From: Streptomyces sp. AJS327
GTDB lineage: Bacteria > Actinomycetota > Actinomycetes > Streptomycetales > Streptomycetaceae
DNA: 64,000 nt
Direction: 5' to 3'
Assembly (NCBI RefSeq): GCF_013450295.1
Contig: NZ_SKBR01000003.1
Span: 434,001-498,000 of the forward strand
Part shown: piece by piece, positions 42,801-52,349 of the stretch
Layout: each line of letters begins with the position of its first letter
Numbering within the stretch: position 1 is the first letter of the stretch
Made by a program: the position numbers and the translations under genes
Notes under the pieces: model-generated
The model's input: the letters and a program-made list of their open reading frames with translations, nothing else
The model's database searches: none
Told to the model about the DNA's origin: nothing

Positions 42801-44168
42801 TCAGGTGCCGCGGGCGCGGGCCTGGTGGAAGCGGCGCGAGCCGTCGGAGAGGGCCACCATCGGTGCGGGGTAGTCGAGTTGGCGGCGTTCACGCTCGTCG
42901 AGTCGCCACGGTTCGTGGGCCGCCCGGCCGGGCAGCGTGGCCAGCTCCGGGAGCCAGCGCCGTACGTACGCGCCCTCCGGGTCGAGACGACGGGCCTGAC
43001 TGACCGGGTTGAGCACCCGGTTGGGACGGGTGTCGGTGCCGGTCCCCGCCACCCACTGCCAGTTGAGCTGGTTGTTGGCGACGTCCCCGTCCACCAGCAG
43101 CTGGAGGAAGTGCCGGGCGCCGACGCGCCAGTCGACGTAGAGCGTCTTGGCCAGGAAGCTCGCCGCCACCAGCCGTGCGCGGTTGTGTGCCCACCCCTCG
43201 TGTGCCAGCTGCCGCATCGCGGCGTCGACGAGCGGATAGCCCGTCCGTCCCGCGCGCCAGGTGGCGGCGTCGTCTCCGTCGCCCTGCCAACTGTCGTGGT
43301 GCGTACGGTAGTCGGCGTGCGAGCAGCCAGGGCGGGCGGCGAGGACCTGATGGTGGAAGTCCCGCCAGGCGAGTTGACGGACGAACGCGCGGGCCCCCTC
43401 CCCACCCCGGTCCGTCGCCCGGCGCACCGTCTCGACGGGCGACAGGCAGCCGAAGTGCAGGTAGGGGGAGAGCCGGGAGGTGCCGTCCATGTCCAGCCGG
43501 TCCTGGCGGTCCGCGTACTCGTCCAACCCGTACCTCAGCCAGTGGTTCAGACGGCGCCGCGCCGGGCCCTCACCGCCCTGCGGCAGCCCGGGTGACACCC
43601 CACGGCCGGGCCGCCCCGGCAGACGATCCGACCGCACCCCCTCGGGCACCCGCACCGCGCGCGGCGCGCCCAGCGTGGACCGCGTCCCCTCCGCCTCCCA
43701 GCGCCGGAAGTACGGGGTGAACACCGCGAAGTGGTCCTTGCCCGCCGGGGTGACCGCCCCGGGCGGCAGCGCCGTGATCACCGCGTCGTGGACGTGCGGG
43801 GCGCAGCTGGTCCCCTCCAGCGCCCGCCGGAGACGTTCCTCGCGCCGCAGCGCGTAGCCGCTCACCCCCGCGCTGAGGTGTACCGCCCGCGCGCCGGTCT
43901 CGCGCACCACCCGCCGGACCTCGGTGGCGACCTCGCCCGTGCGCACCACCAGCCGTCCACCGGCGGCCCGTAGTGAACCGTCCAGGTCGGCCAGGCAGTC
44001 GGCCAGGAACGCCCGCCGGTTGGGCACGTCGAACCCGGCGTTCCGCACCCCCTCGTCCACCACGAACAACGGCACGATCCAGCCACCGGACGGGCGGAGC
44101 GCGGCCCGCAGCGGCGGATGGTCGTACGTCCGCAGATCGGAGGTGAACAGCACGACGGCACCACTCAC
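42801..44168 (-). CDS. phr: Deoxyribodipyrimidine photolyase
   Basis: 455 residues. The N-terminal Rossmann antenna domain (VVLFTSDLRTYDHPPLRAAL) is followed by the FAD-binding helical domain with SRLSPYLHFGCLSPVE, AHNRARLVAASFLAKTLYVDWRVGARHF and DVANNQLNWQWVAG, the most conserved class I photolyase block. It splits pyrimidine dimers with blue light. The GTG at 44168 follows GGAGGAGGGTCCC. Confidence 0.95.
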   Translation of the reverse strand: MSGAVVLFTSDLRTYDHPPLRAALRPSGGWIVPLFVVDEGVRNAGFDVPNRRAFLADCLADLDGSLRAAGGRLVVRTGEVATEVRRVVRETGARAVHLSAGVSGYALRREERLRRALEGTSCAPHVHDAVITALPPGAVTPAGKDHFAVFTPYFRRWEAEGTRSTLGAPRAVRVPEGVRSDRLPGRPGRGVSPGLPQGGEGPARRRLNHWLRYGLDEYADRQDRLDMDGTSRLSPYLHFGCLSPVETVRRATDRGGEGARAFVRQLAWRDFHHQVLAARPGCSHADYRTHHDSWQGDGDDAATWRAGRTGYPLVDAAMRQLAHEGWAHNRARLVAASFLAKTLYVDWRVGARHFLQLLVDGDVANNQLNWQWVAGTGTDTRPNRVLNPVSQARRLDPEGAYVRRWLPELATLPGRAAHEPWRLDERERRQLDYPAPMVALSDGSRRFHQARARGT

Positions 44169-44483
44169 GGGACCCTCCTCCGCGCGGGAGCCGCATCGGC
44201 GCCGCGCACTCCTCCGGCCCCCGGAACGCGGCCGTTCCGGACGCCGCCGGTACCGGGCACTCCGGCACCGGACACCTCGGTGACCCCGCCCGGCCCGGAG
44301 AGCGTCCGCGAGGTCGGCGCCGGGGATCCGGACCCGGCACACCCGGCTCAACGCCGCCTCACCGGAACGGGTGGCGCCCCGGCCGCCCCGAGAGCCACTG
44401 GCGACCCCCGGATGGCCCCGCCTGCGCGTCCCCGCGCAGCCGCCCCTGCTCAGCCGTCCTCGCCCGGCGTCCCCGTCCGGGCG
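44169..44483. other. Intergenic gap between photolyase and CrcB genes
   Basis: About 315 bp, GC-rich, no gene or clear signal seen. Confidence 0.5.
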
Positions 44484-44876
44484 TCAGGAGAGCGCGGCGC
44501 GGACGGCGGTGTGGGCGAGGACGTAGACGGCCGGTCCGCAGGTCAGCGTGGTGACGAGGTTGACGAGGGCGAGCCGCGGGGCGCCGTCGCGGGCCAGCCG
44601 CAGCGTCTCGTAGGAGAACGTGGAGTACGTGGTCAGCGCCCCGCAGAGGCCGACGCCCAGCAGCAGCTGGAGGTCGACGCCGCCGCCGGGCGCGGTCGCC
44701 CCGAGCGTCCCGCCGAGCGCGCCGAGCAGCCCGCCGAGCAGGAGGCAGCCCACGAGGTTGACGGTCAGGGTGCCCCACGGGAAGACGCCCGGCCACCGGC
44801 GGCGGACCGCGCCGTCGATCAGGTAGCGGAGCGGGGCGCCGACCGCGCCTCCGGCGATCACCAGCAGCCAGCTCAC
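44484..44876 (-). CDS. crcB: Fluoride efflux protein CrcB (second copy)
   Basis: 130 residues, four transmembrane helices, with the Fluc signatures GGAVGAPLRYLI, TLTVNLVGCLLLGGL and GLCGALTTYSTFSYE. Fluc channels work as dual-topology dimers; paired genes in tandem usually form a heterodimer. The GTG overlaps the stop of the upstream crcB (GTGA). Confidence 0.95.
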   Translation of the reverse strand: MSWLLVIAGGAVGAPLRYLIDGAVRRRWPGVFPWGTLTVNLVGCLLLGGLLGALGGTLGATAPGGGVDLQLLLGVGLCGALTTYSTFSYETLRLARDGAPRLALVNLVTTLTCGPAVYVLAHTAVRAALS

Positions 44877-45787
44877 GTCGAACCCTCCCGTCGCTCACCC
44901 TCGCCCCCGGAGCGGCGGCCGCCCCGGGGCCCGCCCCCGGGCCCGTCCCCGTGGGCGTCCCGGGGCCCGGCTCCGGCTCCGCTCTGGCGTCGTACCGCGC
45001 GCTCCGTCGTCCACGCCGCTGTGGACGCCGCGAGGAGTACCGCCACCGGTGTGAGGACGAAGTAGCCGAGCTGGCCCACGTCGTGGAGCGCGATCCCGTA
45101 CGGCTGGCCGTCGCCGAGGGCGTGCAGTTCGGCCGCGACGGTGGAGAGCGTGGTGAACCCGCCCAGGAAACCGGTGACGACGAAGGGGCGCAGCAGCGCG
45201 CCCGCCGTCCCGAACTCGGCGCTCAGCGCCATGAAGAGACCGATGAGCGCGCCCCCGAGCACGTTCACGCACAGCGTTGACCAGGGGAAACCGCCCGGGG
45301 ACACGGGCCAGAGCAGCCCCGTCGCGTACCGCGTCCCCGCGCCCGCGCCACCGCCCAGCGCGACGGCGGCCACCACCGGCAGCTCGGTGCTCCAGCGTGC
45401 GCGGTGCCCGTCGGACGACCGTTGTTCCGGCCGCGACCGGATCCGCTCGTCCCGCGACCGGATCCGATCAGCCCCGGTTCGGTGATCCGCGATCCGCCCA
45501 GCCCCGGTTCGGTGGTCCCGGAGTCGCTCGGCCCGGGTTCGGTGGTCCCCGATCCGCTCAGCTCGGGTCCGGTGGTCCCCCATCCGGTCATCCCGGGACG
45601 GGGCGTCCCGCGACGGGCCCTCCGGGCGGGACGGATTCCGAGACGCGTTCCGGGACGGATTCCGGGACGGATTCTCCGGGCGGGACGGACCCTCGGGGCG
45701 GGAGCGGTACGTTCCGGGGCGGGGCGCGGGTCGGCCGGGCCCGGGAGGGTCCTCGGGCGGGTGTTCGGCGCTGGGCTCTCGATACAC
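44873..45787 (-). CDS. crcB: Fluoride efflux protein CrcB with a long repetitive N-terminal extension
   Basis: 304 residues from the GTG at 45787 (GGGGA four bases upstream). The CrcB core (about 150-270) has GGGAGAGTRYATG, STLCVNVLGGALIGLF and TGFLGGFTTLSTV. Ahead of it lies an extension rich in Arg/Pro/Ser/Glu/Asp, including four tandem ten-residue units of the DHRT(R/G)A(E/G/D)R(I/L) type. A charged tail follows the core. CrcB normally has about 120-150 residues, so the extension is unusual; a shorter protein starting near the core is possible but no good RBS is seen there. Confidence 0.88.
   Translation of the reverse strand: MYREPSAEHPPEDPPGPGRPAPRPGTYRSRPEGPSRPENPSRNPSRNASRNPSRPEGPSRDAPSRDDRMGDHRTRAERIGDHRTRAERLRDHRTGAGRIADHRTGADRIRSRDERIRSRPEQRSSDGHRARWSTELPVVAAVALGGGAGAGTRYATGLLWPVSPGGFPWSTLCVNVLGGALIGLFMALSAEFGTAGALLRPFVVTGFLGGFTTLSTVAAELHALGDGQPYGIALHDVGQLGYFVLTPVAVLLAASTAAWTTERAVRRQSGAGAGPRDAHGDGPGGGPRGGRRSGGEGERREGST
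45470..45589 (-). repeat. Four tandem 30-bp units within the crcB extension
   Basis: Units start at 45470, 45500, 45530 and 45560, each exactly 30 bp and in frame, encoding ten-residue repeats. Confidence 0.8.
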
Positions 45788-46796
45788 GGCGTCCCCTGCT
45801 CGTCGGCACCCCTGCCGAGCACGGGTGCTGTCTGTCACAAGCAGGGACCGTTGGTGGCGCGTACGACCACGGTTGGTGACGGCGGGCCCCACCGCCGTGC
45901 GGCGGTACGAGACCGCCGTGCCGCCCAGGCTACCGGCCGCCCCTCCTCTGTGGTACCGCCCGGAAAGTGGTCCCTGCCACGGGTTCCGGAGCCGCCGCCA
46001 CCCCGCCCGCCGCCCCCGGATCCGGCCCGGGCTGGCGGTCGGGCGGCCGCCGGGCAGGGAGGCGTGTCGCGAGCCGCCCGACGTACGGCTACGGAGAGTT
46101 GACCGGAGGCGGGCGTCCCGGGAAAACGGCGCACCGCACCGACTGCGTCTGACAGACGGCTGCTCTACGGTGGAGGCGGTTGTTCGTGAAGGGAAGCACG
46201 GGCGACCACAGGGAGGCGGTTGACGCACGAGCCCCAGGGCTCCGAACGGCCATCCCGGGGGAGGCGCGGTGCGCGGTCGGCCTGCGAGGCGGTCGACGAG
46301 AGCGTGCCGCGCCACGCGCCCTTCGCACCCCGCCCGCCCCTGGCGCCCGTCACACCTACGCCCCTCACCCCAGGCGCTCCCGCCCACTCCCTCGTACTCG
46401 TCAGGCCGCCGCACACGGCCGCCATCCCGCGCGGCGGGCGGTCCGTCCACCACGGTGGCGGGCGGTCCGCCCCACGGCAGCGGGCGGTCCGGCAGTCTGC
46501 GGCGCCGGGCGGCTGGCCGGGCTCCCGACTCCGTAGCGTCCGGTGGCGCTCCGTGCACGTCACCGCCTGACCCGCGGCGACACCGAGGACGAGACGGGGA
46601 CGGGTCAGGGACGGGTCGAGCACGGGGCGGGGGCGACCCTGTCGGGCCGCCGTGGGGCGTTGGGGCGGGGTGTTCGGGCGGGGCGGGTGGCGGGCGGAGA
46701 ACTTCCGGCCGTCGGTCATGAACGCGCTCCGCCGGGGAACCCGGACCGGGCCAATCGACCGCGTCCCACCACCGGTGGACGAACTGAGGGATGACC
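45788..46796. other. 1-kb intergenic region
   Basis: No frame here has both an RBS and protein-like composition. GGCGGGCGGTCCG recurs three times at 46433, 46457 and about 46479 (23-24 bp spacing). I looked for a fluoride riboswitch upstream of crcB on the minus strand and did not find its conserved core. Confidence 0.5.
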
Positions 46797-47366
46797 ATGG
46801 CGGACATCGACCTGACCGGTCGCCGTGTCCTGGCGATCGTCACGAACTACGGCGTGGAGCAGGACGAACTCCTCGTTCCCGTACGGCATTTGCGAGCCGC
46901 TGGAGCCGAGGTGGACGTGGCGGCGCCCTCCCTGGCGATGATCAGGACGCTGGAGGGCGACCGTGACCCCGGAGTGGAGGCCGACCCCACCCTCACGCTG
47001 GCTGAGGCCGACCCGGAGACCTACGACCTGCTGCTGGTGCCCGGCGGCACGCTGAACGCCGACTCACTGAGGCTGAACGACACGGCCATCGGCATCGTCC
47101 GAGCGTTCACGGCGGCGCGCGGGCCGGTGGCGGCGATATGTCACGGTGCGTGGGCGGTCGTTGAGGCGGGGGTGGCCGGGGGCAAGACGATGACCTCGTA
47201 TCCGTCGCTGCGGACGGACATCCGTAACGCGGGCGGTCAGTGGATCGACGAGTCGGTGGTCACGGACGACTCCGAGGGGTATCTGCTGATCACCTCGCGT
47301 ACCCCGCAGGACCTGCCGGACTTCCTCCGGGAGGTCGACACCGCCCTCGCGATGGCCCCCGTCTGA
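46797..47366 (+). CDS. DJ-1/PfpI family protein (type 1 glutamine amidotransferase-like)
   Basis: 189 residues. Flavodoxin-like fold with nucleophile Cys115 in AAICHGAWAV and Glu22 near the elbow (YGVEQDEL). PfpI-type proteins include proteases, deglycases and chaperone-like stress proteins. The ATG at 46797 has GAGGG six bases upstream; the ATG two codons earlier is too close to it. Confidence 0.93.
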   Translation: MADIDLTGRRVLAIVTNYGVEQDELLVPVRHLRAAGAEVDVAAPSLAMIRTLEGDRDPGVEADPTLTLAEADPETYDLLLVPGGTLNADSLRLNDTAIGIVRAFTAARGPVAAICHGAWAVVEAGVAGGKTMTSYPSLRTDIRNAGGQWIDESVVTDDSEGYLLITSRTPQDLPDFLREVDTALAMAPV

Positions 47367-47488
47367 CGCGCGGCCCCCGGGCGACCGGCGGTGCGTCACC
47401 GGTCGTGTGTGACCGGCGGTGTGCGACGGGCCCGGGCATCGGCACCCGGTGACCGCTCCCCGGGCGACCGGCACCGTACCGCTCTGAC

Positions 47489-47523
47489 GTGGTGGCCCCG
47501 GCACGACCGCCCGGGGCCACCAC
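47489..47523 (+). terminator. Terminator after the PfpI gene
   Basis: Perfect 13-bp stem (47489-47501 with 47511-47523) and 9-nt loop, about 120 bp after the stop. Confidence 0.7.
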
Positions 47524-47889
47524 CCCCGCTTGCCCCCAACCCCCGCGTCCGTCATGCGTGTCCGTCAACCGTGCCCCCCAAGTAGGAGCGCTCCAGGGTG
47601 AGTTGCGGACGAGAACGACGGCGGGCCGGAGAAGTGGCGACTTACCCCGACCATCCGGTCACGGGCGTCTTCGGTCGCGCCCTGATCTGGGAGTGCTCGA
47701 CCGACGGTGGCACCACCCGGTGTGCCGGACTGCCGGTGCGGCCGGCGGCGAACGGGCCGGACGACGCGTCGGACGCCCACGCCGCCGGTACCGCACTGGA
47801 GCTCAACGATTTGGGAGACGCGGGTGGTTGGGCACTGTCGGACGGGACGGGGGACGAACTGCGCTGCGGGCTCGCTGGGGACATGACGC
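47524..47889. other. Intergenic region with a weak coding-like frame
   Basis: A plus-strand frame from a GTG at 47598 to about 47890 has balanced residue use (IWECSTDGGTTRCAGLPVRP, ALELNDLGDAGGWALSDG) but no RBS and no stop before it runs antisense through aspS. It may be a gene remnant; I do not call it a gene. Confidence 0.35.
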
Positions 47890-47928
47890 GGGCCCGGGGC
47901 CGCCGGAGGGTTCCGGGGCCCCGGGCCC
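47890..47928 (-). terminator. Terminator of aspS
   Basis: Perfect 12-bp stem (47890-47901 with 47917-47928), 15-nt loop with some inner pairing, 44 bp after the aspS stop. Confidence 0.8.
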
Positions 47929-47971
47929 GGGGGGAGGGGAGCGCCGTCCCCTCCCGGGTCAGCTCATCCGC

Positions 47972-49747
47972 TTACGTCAACTTGGGCTTGCGCGGGGCGA
48001 GATGCAGTTCCCGCAGCCGCGCGTCGTCCACCGCGCTGGGGGCGCCCATCATCAGGTCCAGCGCGTTGTTGTTGAGCGGGAACGCGATGGTCTCGCGGAT
48101 GTTGGGCTCGTCGGCCAGCAGCATCACGATGCGGTCGATGCCGGGGGCGATGCCACCGTGCGGCGGGGCGCCGTACTGGAAGGCGCGGAGCATCCCGCCG
48201 AACTCCCGCCGCACGTCGTCCTCGGAGTACCCGGCGATCGCGAAGGCGCGGAACATGATCTCCGGATCGTGGTTCCGGATGGCGCCGGAGGACAGCTCGA
48301 CGCCGTTACAGACGATGTCGTACTGCCAGGCGAGGATGTCCAGCGGGTCCTTCGTCTCCAGCGCCTCCAGGCCGCCCTGGGGCATGGAGAACGGGTTGTG
48401 GGAGAAGTCGGTCTCGCCGGTCTCCTCGTTCCGCTCGTACATCGGGAAGTCCACGATCCAGCAGAACCGGAAGACGCCCTCGGTGAAGTTGCCGGTGCGG
48501 CGCGCGGCCTCCACCCGCACCGCGCCCATGATCTTGGAGACCTCCGCGAACTCCCCGGCGCCGAAGAACACCGCGTGCCCGGCCGACAGGCCCAGCCGCT
48601 CGGTAAGTTCGGCGACGTCCGCCTCGGTGAGGAACTTCGCGACCGGACCGGAGAGCGTCGGCTTCCCGGCGTCCTCTCCGACGCGCACCCAGGCGAGGCC
48701 CTTGGCGCCCTGCTCGACGGCGAACTCCCCGAGCTGGTCGAAGAACTTCCGCGGCAGGTCCGCGGTGTCGGGCACGGCCAGCGCCCGGACGTGCTTCCCG
48801 GCGAACGCCTTGAAGTCCGAGTCCGCGAACACCTCGGACACGTCGGTGAGTTCGAGTTCGGCGCGGAGGTCCGGCTTGTCCGAGCCGTACCGCAGCATCG
48901 CCTCGCGGAACGGGATGCGGGGGAACGGGGAGGTCACCTCGCGGCCCTCGCCCAGCTCCTGGAACAGCTCCGTCATCACCCGCTCGATGACCCCGAACAC
49001 GTCCTCCTGCTCGACGAAGCTCATCTCCATGTCGAGCTGGTAGAACTCGCCGGGGGAGCGGTCGGCGCGGGCGTCCTCGTCCCGGAAGCAGGGGGCGATC
49101 TGGAAGTAGCGGTCGAAGCCCGCGACCATCAGCAGCTGCTTGAACTGCTGCGGCGCCTGCGGCAGGGCGTAGAAGGTGCCGGGGTGCAGCCGGGAGGGGA
49201 CCAGGAAGTCCCGCGCGCCCTCCGGGGAGGTCGCGGACAGGATGGGCGTCGCCAGCTCGTTGAAGCCCTGCGCGACCATCTTCTCCCGGATCTTCGCGAT
49301 CACCGCCGAGCGCAGCATGATGTTGCGGTGCATCCGCTCCCGGCGCAGGTCGAGGAAGCGGTACTCCAGACGCCGCTCCTCGTTCACCCCGTCCTCGGCG
49401 TTGATGGTGAAGGGGACCTGCTCGGCGGTGCCCAGCACCTCGACCTGGGCGACCTCCACCTCGATCTCACCGGTGGGCAGCTCCGGGTTGACGTTGTCGG
49501 CGCCGCGCGCGGAGACCCTGCCGTCGATCCGGATGACCGTCTCCTTGGTGAGCGAGCTGAGCAGCTCGCTCACCGCCGTCCGCTCCGGGCGGACGACCAG
49601 CTGCACCACGCCGTAGTGATCGCGGAGATCGACGAAGAGGATGCCCCCCAGGTTCCGGCGATTGTGCAGCCAGCCACTCAGCCGGACGTCCGTGTCGACG
49701 TCCGTCGTCCGGAGCTCGCCGCAGGTGTGGGACCGGTACCGATGCAT
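47972..49747 (-). CDS. aspS: Aspartyl-tRNA synthetase
   Basis: 591 residues, bacterial-type AspRS. OB-fold anticodon domain (VRLSGWLHNRRNLGGILFVDLRDHYG), class II motif 2 (FRDEDARADRSPGEFYQLDMEMSF), the GAD insertion domain, and motif 3 (GIAPGIDRIVMLL). Length is normal for the bacterial enzyme. The ATG at 49747 fits the family start MHRYRSH; a GTG one codon earlier is an alternative. Some bacterial AspRSs are non-discriminating and feed GatCAB; that cannot be decided here. Confidence 0.97.
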   Translation of the reverse strand: MHRYRSHTCGELRTTDVDTDVRLSGWLHNRRNLGGILFVDLRDHYGVVQLVVRPERTAVSELLSSLTKETVIRIDGRVSARGADNVNPELPTGEIEVEVAQVEVLGTAEQVPFTINAEDGVNEERRLEYRFLDLRRERMHRNIMLRSAVIAKIREKMVAQGFNELATPILSATSPEGARDFLVPSRLHPGTFYALPQAPQQFKQLLMVAGFDRYFQIAPCFRDEDARADRSPGEFYQLDMEMSFVEQEDVFGVIERVMTELFQELGEGREVTSPFPRIPFREAMLRYGSDKPDLRAELELTDVSEVFADSDFKAFAGKHVRALAVPDTADLPRKFFDQLGEFAVEQGAKGLAWVRVGEDAGKPTLSGPVAKFLTEADVAELTERLGLSAGHAVFFGAGEFAEVSKIMGAVRVEAARRTGNFTEGVFRFCWIVDFPMYERNEETGETDFSHNPFSMPQGGLEALETKDPLDILAWQYDIVCNGVELSSGAIRNHDPEIMFRAFAIAGYSEDDVRREFGGMLRAFQYGAPPHGGIAPGIDRIVMLLADEPNIRETIAFPLNNNALDLMMGAPSAVDDARLRELHLAPRKPKLT

Positions 49748-49852
49748 CACTCATCCAAGGGGGTCGGCTGGGGGGAGTAAGACGGCCCTCAGGGTACCGC
49801 CCCGGCCCTCTCCCGCTCGCCGGGGTTTCCTCAACCTACATAAAGTGGGGCA

Positions 49853-52129
49853 ATGCACATCGAGGACGTGCTGACCGCCGTGGGAGTGGGTGTCTGGCGC
49901 TGGGAGAACGCCGACCAGACGGTGATAGTCGACGCCTACGCCGCGCGCCTCATCGGGGTGGAGCCCGACCCCGAGGGCGGTTCCCTGACCCTGTCGGAGC
50001 CCAGCGTCCGGGCCCGGATCAACCCGGTCGACTTCGTCGAGTACCAGGGCGCGGTCACCCTCGCCGTCGCCGAGGGCACCCTGGCCGAGGGCCAGGTCCG
50101 GATCGTGGACGACGACGGCCGCCTGCTGCGCACCGTACGGCTGCGGATGGCCCCGCAGATCGAGGAGCACGCCACGCGGCTGATCGGCCTGATCGCCGAG
50201 ATCCCCGGCCCGCCCTCGGCCGCCGGCGAACCGGAACCGGCCGAGCAGGAGACCCGGAACGCGCCCGCCGTCACCGGGGACTGGCGACGCCACCGGGAGG
50301 CGTTCCTGCTGGACGCGGGGCGGGCGCTGGCCGAGGCCCAGTCGACCGCCGAGGTCCTGCGGGTGGCGGCCTCGCTCGCGATGCCCGGGTTCACGCCCAG
50401 CGCGCTCGCCGTCTTCGCGCTGGAGGGCGACCGGCTGCGGGTCATCGGCCACCACGGCCAGACCGACAGCGAGACGGACGAGCGTCCGTTCCTGGACATG
50501 CCGCTGTCCACCGACTACCCGGGCGCCGAGGTGGTCCGCACCGGCCGGGCGATCTACCTCTCCTCGCCCGGGCAGTACCAGCGCCGCTTCCCGACCAGCT
50601 GGCCGCTGGCCGAGCCGTACGGCCGCCAGTCCTGGGCGTTCCTGCCGCTCGCCGTGGCCGGGCGGTCACTGGGCGCCTGGATGGCCGCCTTCGACCACCG
50701 GGTCGCCTTCACCCCGGACGAGCGGTCCGTGCTGACCACCGTCGCCAGGATGCTCGGCCAGGCGCTCTCCCGCACCGCCCTCAACGAGACCGAGCGGGAG
50801 CTGTCCGCCGGGCTCCAGCGCACCATGCGGCCCGTCCGGCAGCCCCGGATCACCGGCATGAACGTGGCCGGGCGCTACATCCCGACCGGCGGCGGCCTCC
50901 AGGTCGGCGGCGACTGGTACGACGTGATCCCGCTCCCCTCCGGGCGCACCGCGCTGGTCATCGGGGACGTGCAGGGCCATGACATACGGGCCGCCGGGGT
51001 CATGGCGCAGCTGCGGGTGGCCCTGCGGGCCTACGCCGCCGAGGGCCACCACCCGGAGGCGGTCCTCGCCCGCACCTCCCGCTTCCTGCACGGCATGACG
51101 CCCGGCGGGTCGACGGAGTCCGCGGACACCACCGCGCCCGCCGAGTCCGTCCCGCACGGCGACTCCCCGCGCTTCGCGACCTGCCTGTACGCCGAGGTCG
51201 ACGCCACCGCCGGGACGCTGATCGTGGCCCGCGCCGGGCACCCCGACCCCGTCATCCGGATGGCCGACGGCTCGGTCCTGACCCGTCCGACCGCGGGCGG
51301 ACTGCCCCTCGGTATCGAACCCGATCCGGAGTACCCCACCACCCGTCTGGTCCTGGAACCCGGCGAGACTCTGCTGATCTTCACCGACGGCCTGATCGAG
51401 ACCGGCGGCCACGACTGGGAGACCGGCTGGGAGCGCCTGCGCGGAGTCCTCACCGAGCAGGGCAGGCTCCGCGAGGAGCGGTCCGTGGTGGTCGAGGGCC
51501 CCAACCAGCGCGCGCCGCGCGGCGAGGGCCTGGAGTGGCTCGCCGACTCCCTGGTGCGCGAGGTGCAGGGACCCACCTCGCACTACGCGCGCGGCCCGCT
51601 CGGCGACCGGCGCGAGGACGACATCGCGCTGCTCCTCCTCGAACACGGCCCGGAGAGCGCCAGGGGCGCGGCCGCCGAGGCGGGCTCCGCCCGCCGCACC
51701 GTGCTGACCGTCGCGCAGGCCCAGTCCGACCGTGTCTCGGACGCCCGCAACCAGCTGCACAGCTTGCTCTACGACTGGGCCGACCCGGACCAGCTGGACG
51801 GCGCCGTGCTGATGCTCTCCGAGATGCTGACCAACGTCCTCATCCACACCGACAGCGACGCGCTGATGGTGGCCGAGGTCAGTGGCGAGTCCGGCTCGCG
51901 GCTGCTGCGCGTCACGGTCAGCGACCACAGTGACGAGCTGCCGCACCGCCGCCGCCCCGGCGAACTGGCCTCCTCCGGACGGGGGTTGGTGCTGCTGGAG
52001 ATGCTGGCGGGCAACTGGGGCGTGGACCCGCAGGGCGAGGGCAAGCGCATCTGGTTCGAACTGCGCGAGGGCGAGGGCACCCCCGCCGCCGCGGCCCCAC
52101 CCGGACTGGAGATCGAGGCCATCGAGTGA
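49853..52129 (+). CDS. PAS-GAF-SpoIIE phosphatase with C-terminal anti-sigma-type HATPase
   Basis: 758 residues. PAS-like sensor (1-110), GAF (about 150-315), SpoIIE/RsbU PP2C phosphatase (about 335-600) with VGGDWYDVIPL, VIGDVQGHDIRAA, ARAGHPDP and LIFTDGLIE, and an HATPase_c RsbW-like domain (about 620-745) with LSEMLTNVLIHTDSDA and SSGRGLVLLEMLA. One protein therefore carries both an anti-anti-sigma phosphatase and an anti-sigma kinase-like domain, a streptomycete speciality in stress or development control. The ATG lies in the short gap divergent from aspS. Confidence 0.95.
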   Translation: MHIEDVLTAVGVGVWRWENADQTVIVDAYAARLIGVEPDPEGGSLTLSEPSVRARINPVDFVEYQGAVTLAVAEGTLAEGQVRIVDDDGRLLRTVRLRMAPQIEEHATRLIGLIAEIPGPPSAAGEPEPAEQETRNAPAVTGDWRRHREAFLLDAGRALAEAQSTAEVLRVAASLAMPGFTPSALAVFALEGDRLRVIGHHGQTDSETDERPFLDMPLSTDYPGAEVVRTGRAIYLSSPGQYQRRFPTSWPLAEPYGRQSWAFLPLAVAGRSLGAWMAAFDHRVAFTPDERSVLTTVARMLGQALSRTALNETERELSAGLQRTMRPVRQPRITGMNVAGRYIPTGGGLQVGGDWYDVIPLPSGRTALVIGDVQGHDIRAAGVMAQLRVALRAYAAEGHHPEAVLARTSRFLHGMTPGGSTESADTTAPAESVPHGDSPRFATCLYAEVDATAGTLIVARAGHPDPVIRMADGSVLTRPTAGGLPLGIEPDPEYPTTRLVLEPGETLLIFTDGLIETGGHDWETGWERLRGVLTEQGRLREERSVVVEGPNQRAPRGEGLEWLADSLVREVQGPTSHYARGPLGDRREDDIALLLLEHGPESARGAAAEAGSARRTVLTVAQAQSDRVSDARNQLHSLLYDWADPDQLDGAVLMLSEMLTNVLIHTDSDALMVAEVSGESGSRLLRVTVSDHSDELPHRRRPGELASSGRGLVLLEMLAGNWGVDPQGEGKRIWFELREGEGTPAAAAPPGLEIEAIE

Positions 52130-52349
52130 CCGCGCCCCCGCCGCTCCGAACCCCCGTGGGGCCGAGCGCGGAACCCGGTGCGGAGCCCCAACCCTCCCCG
52201 GACAGCGGGGAATTCGGCCAGGGCGTGAGCGGCTCGCCCGGATCCGGTCAGGTTCGTCGCGAGGTGGCTGGGATTCCGTGACACACCGGTGAAGTTCGCG
52301 TACGAGAGTGGTGTCCGTAGAAACGCAAACCCAGGGGGGTTCGCACCAC

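Noticed and set aside
45788..46100. Fluoride riboswitch upstream of the crcB pair
   Set aside because: I could not find the conserved GGNGAUGG core or its pseudoknot partner on the minus strand.
46165..46719. 184-codon minus-strand frame in the 1-kb gap
   Set aside because: Arg/Pro/Ala-biased composition, no RBS, no motif; typical of non-coding high-GC DNA.
47489..49780. Long plus-strand open frame opposite aspS
   Set aside because: Antisense shadow; the minus strand encodes a full aspartyl-tRNA synthetase with all class II motifs.
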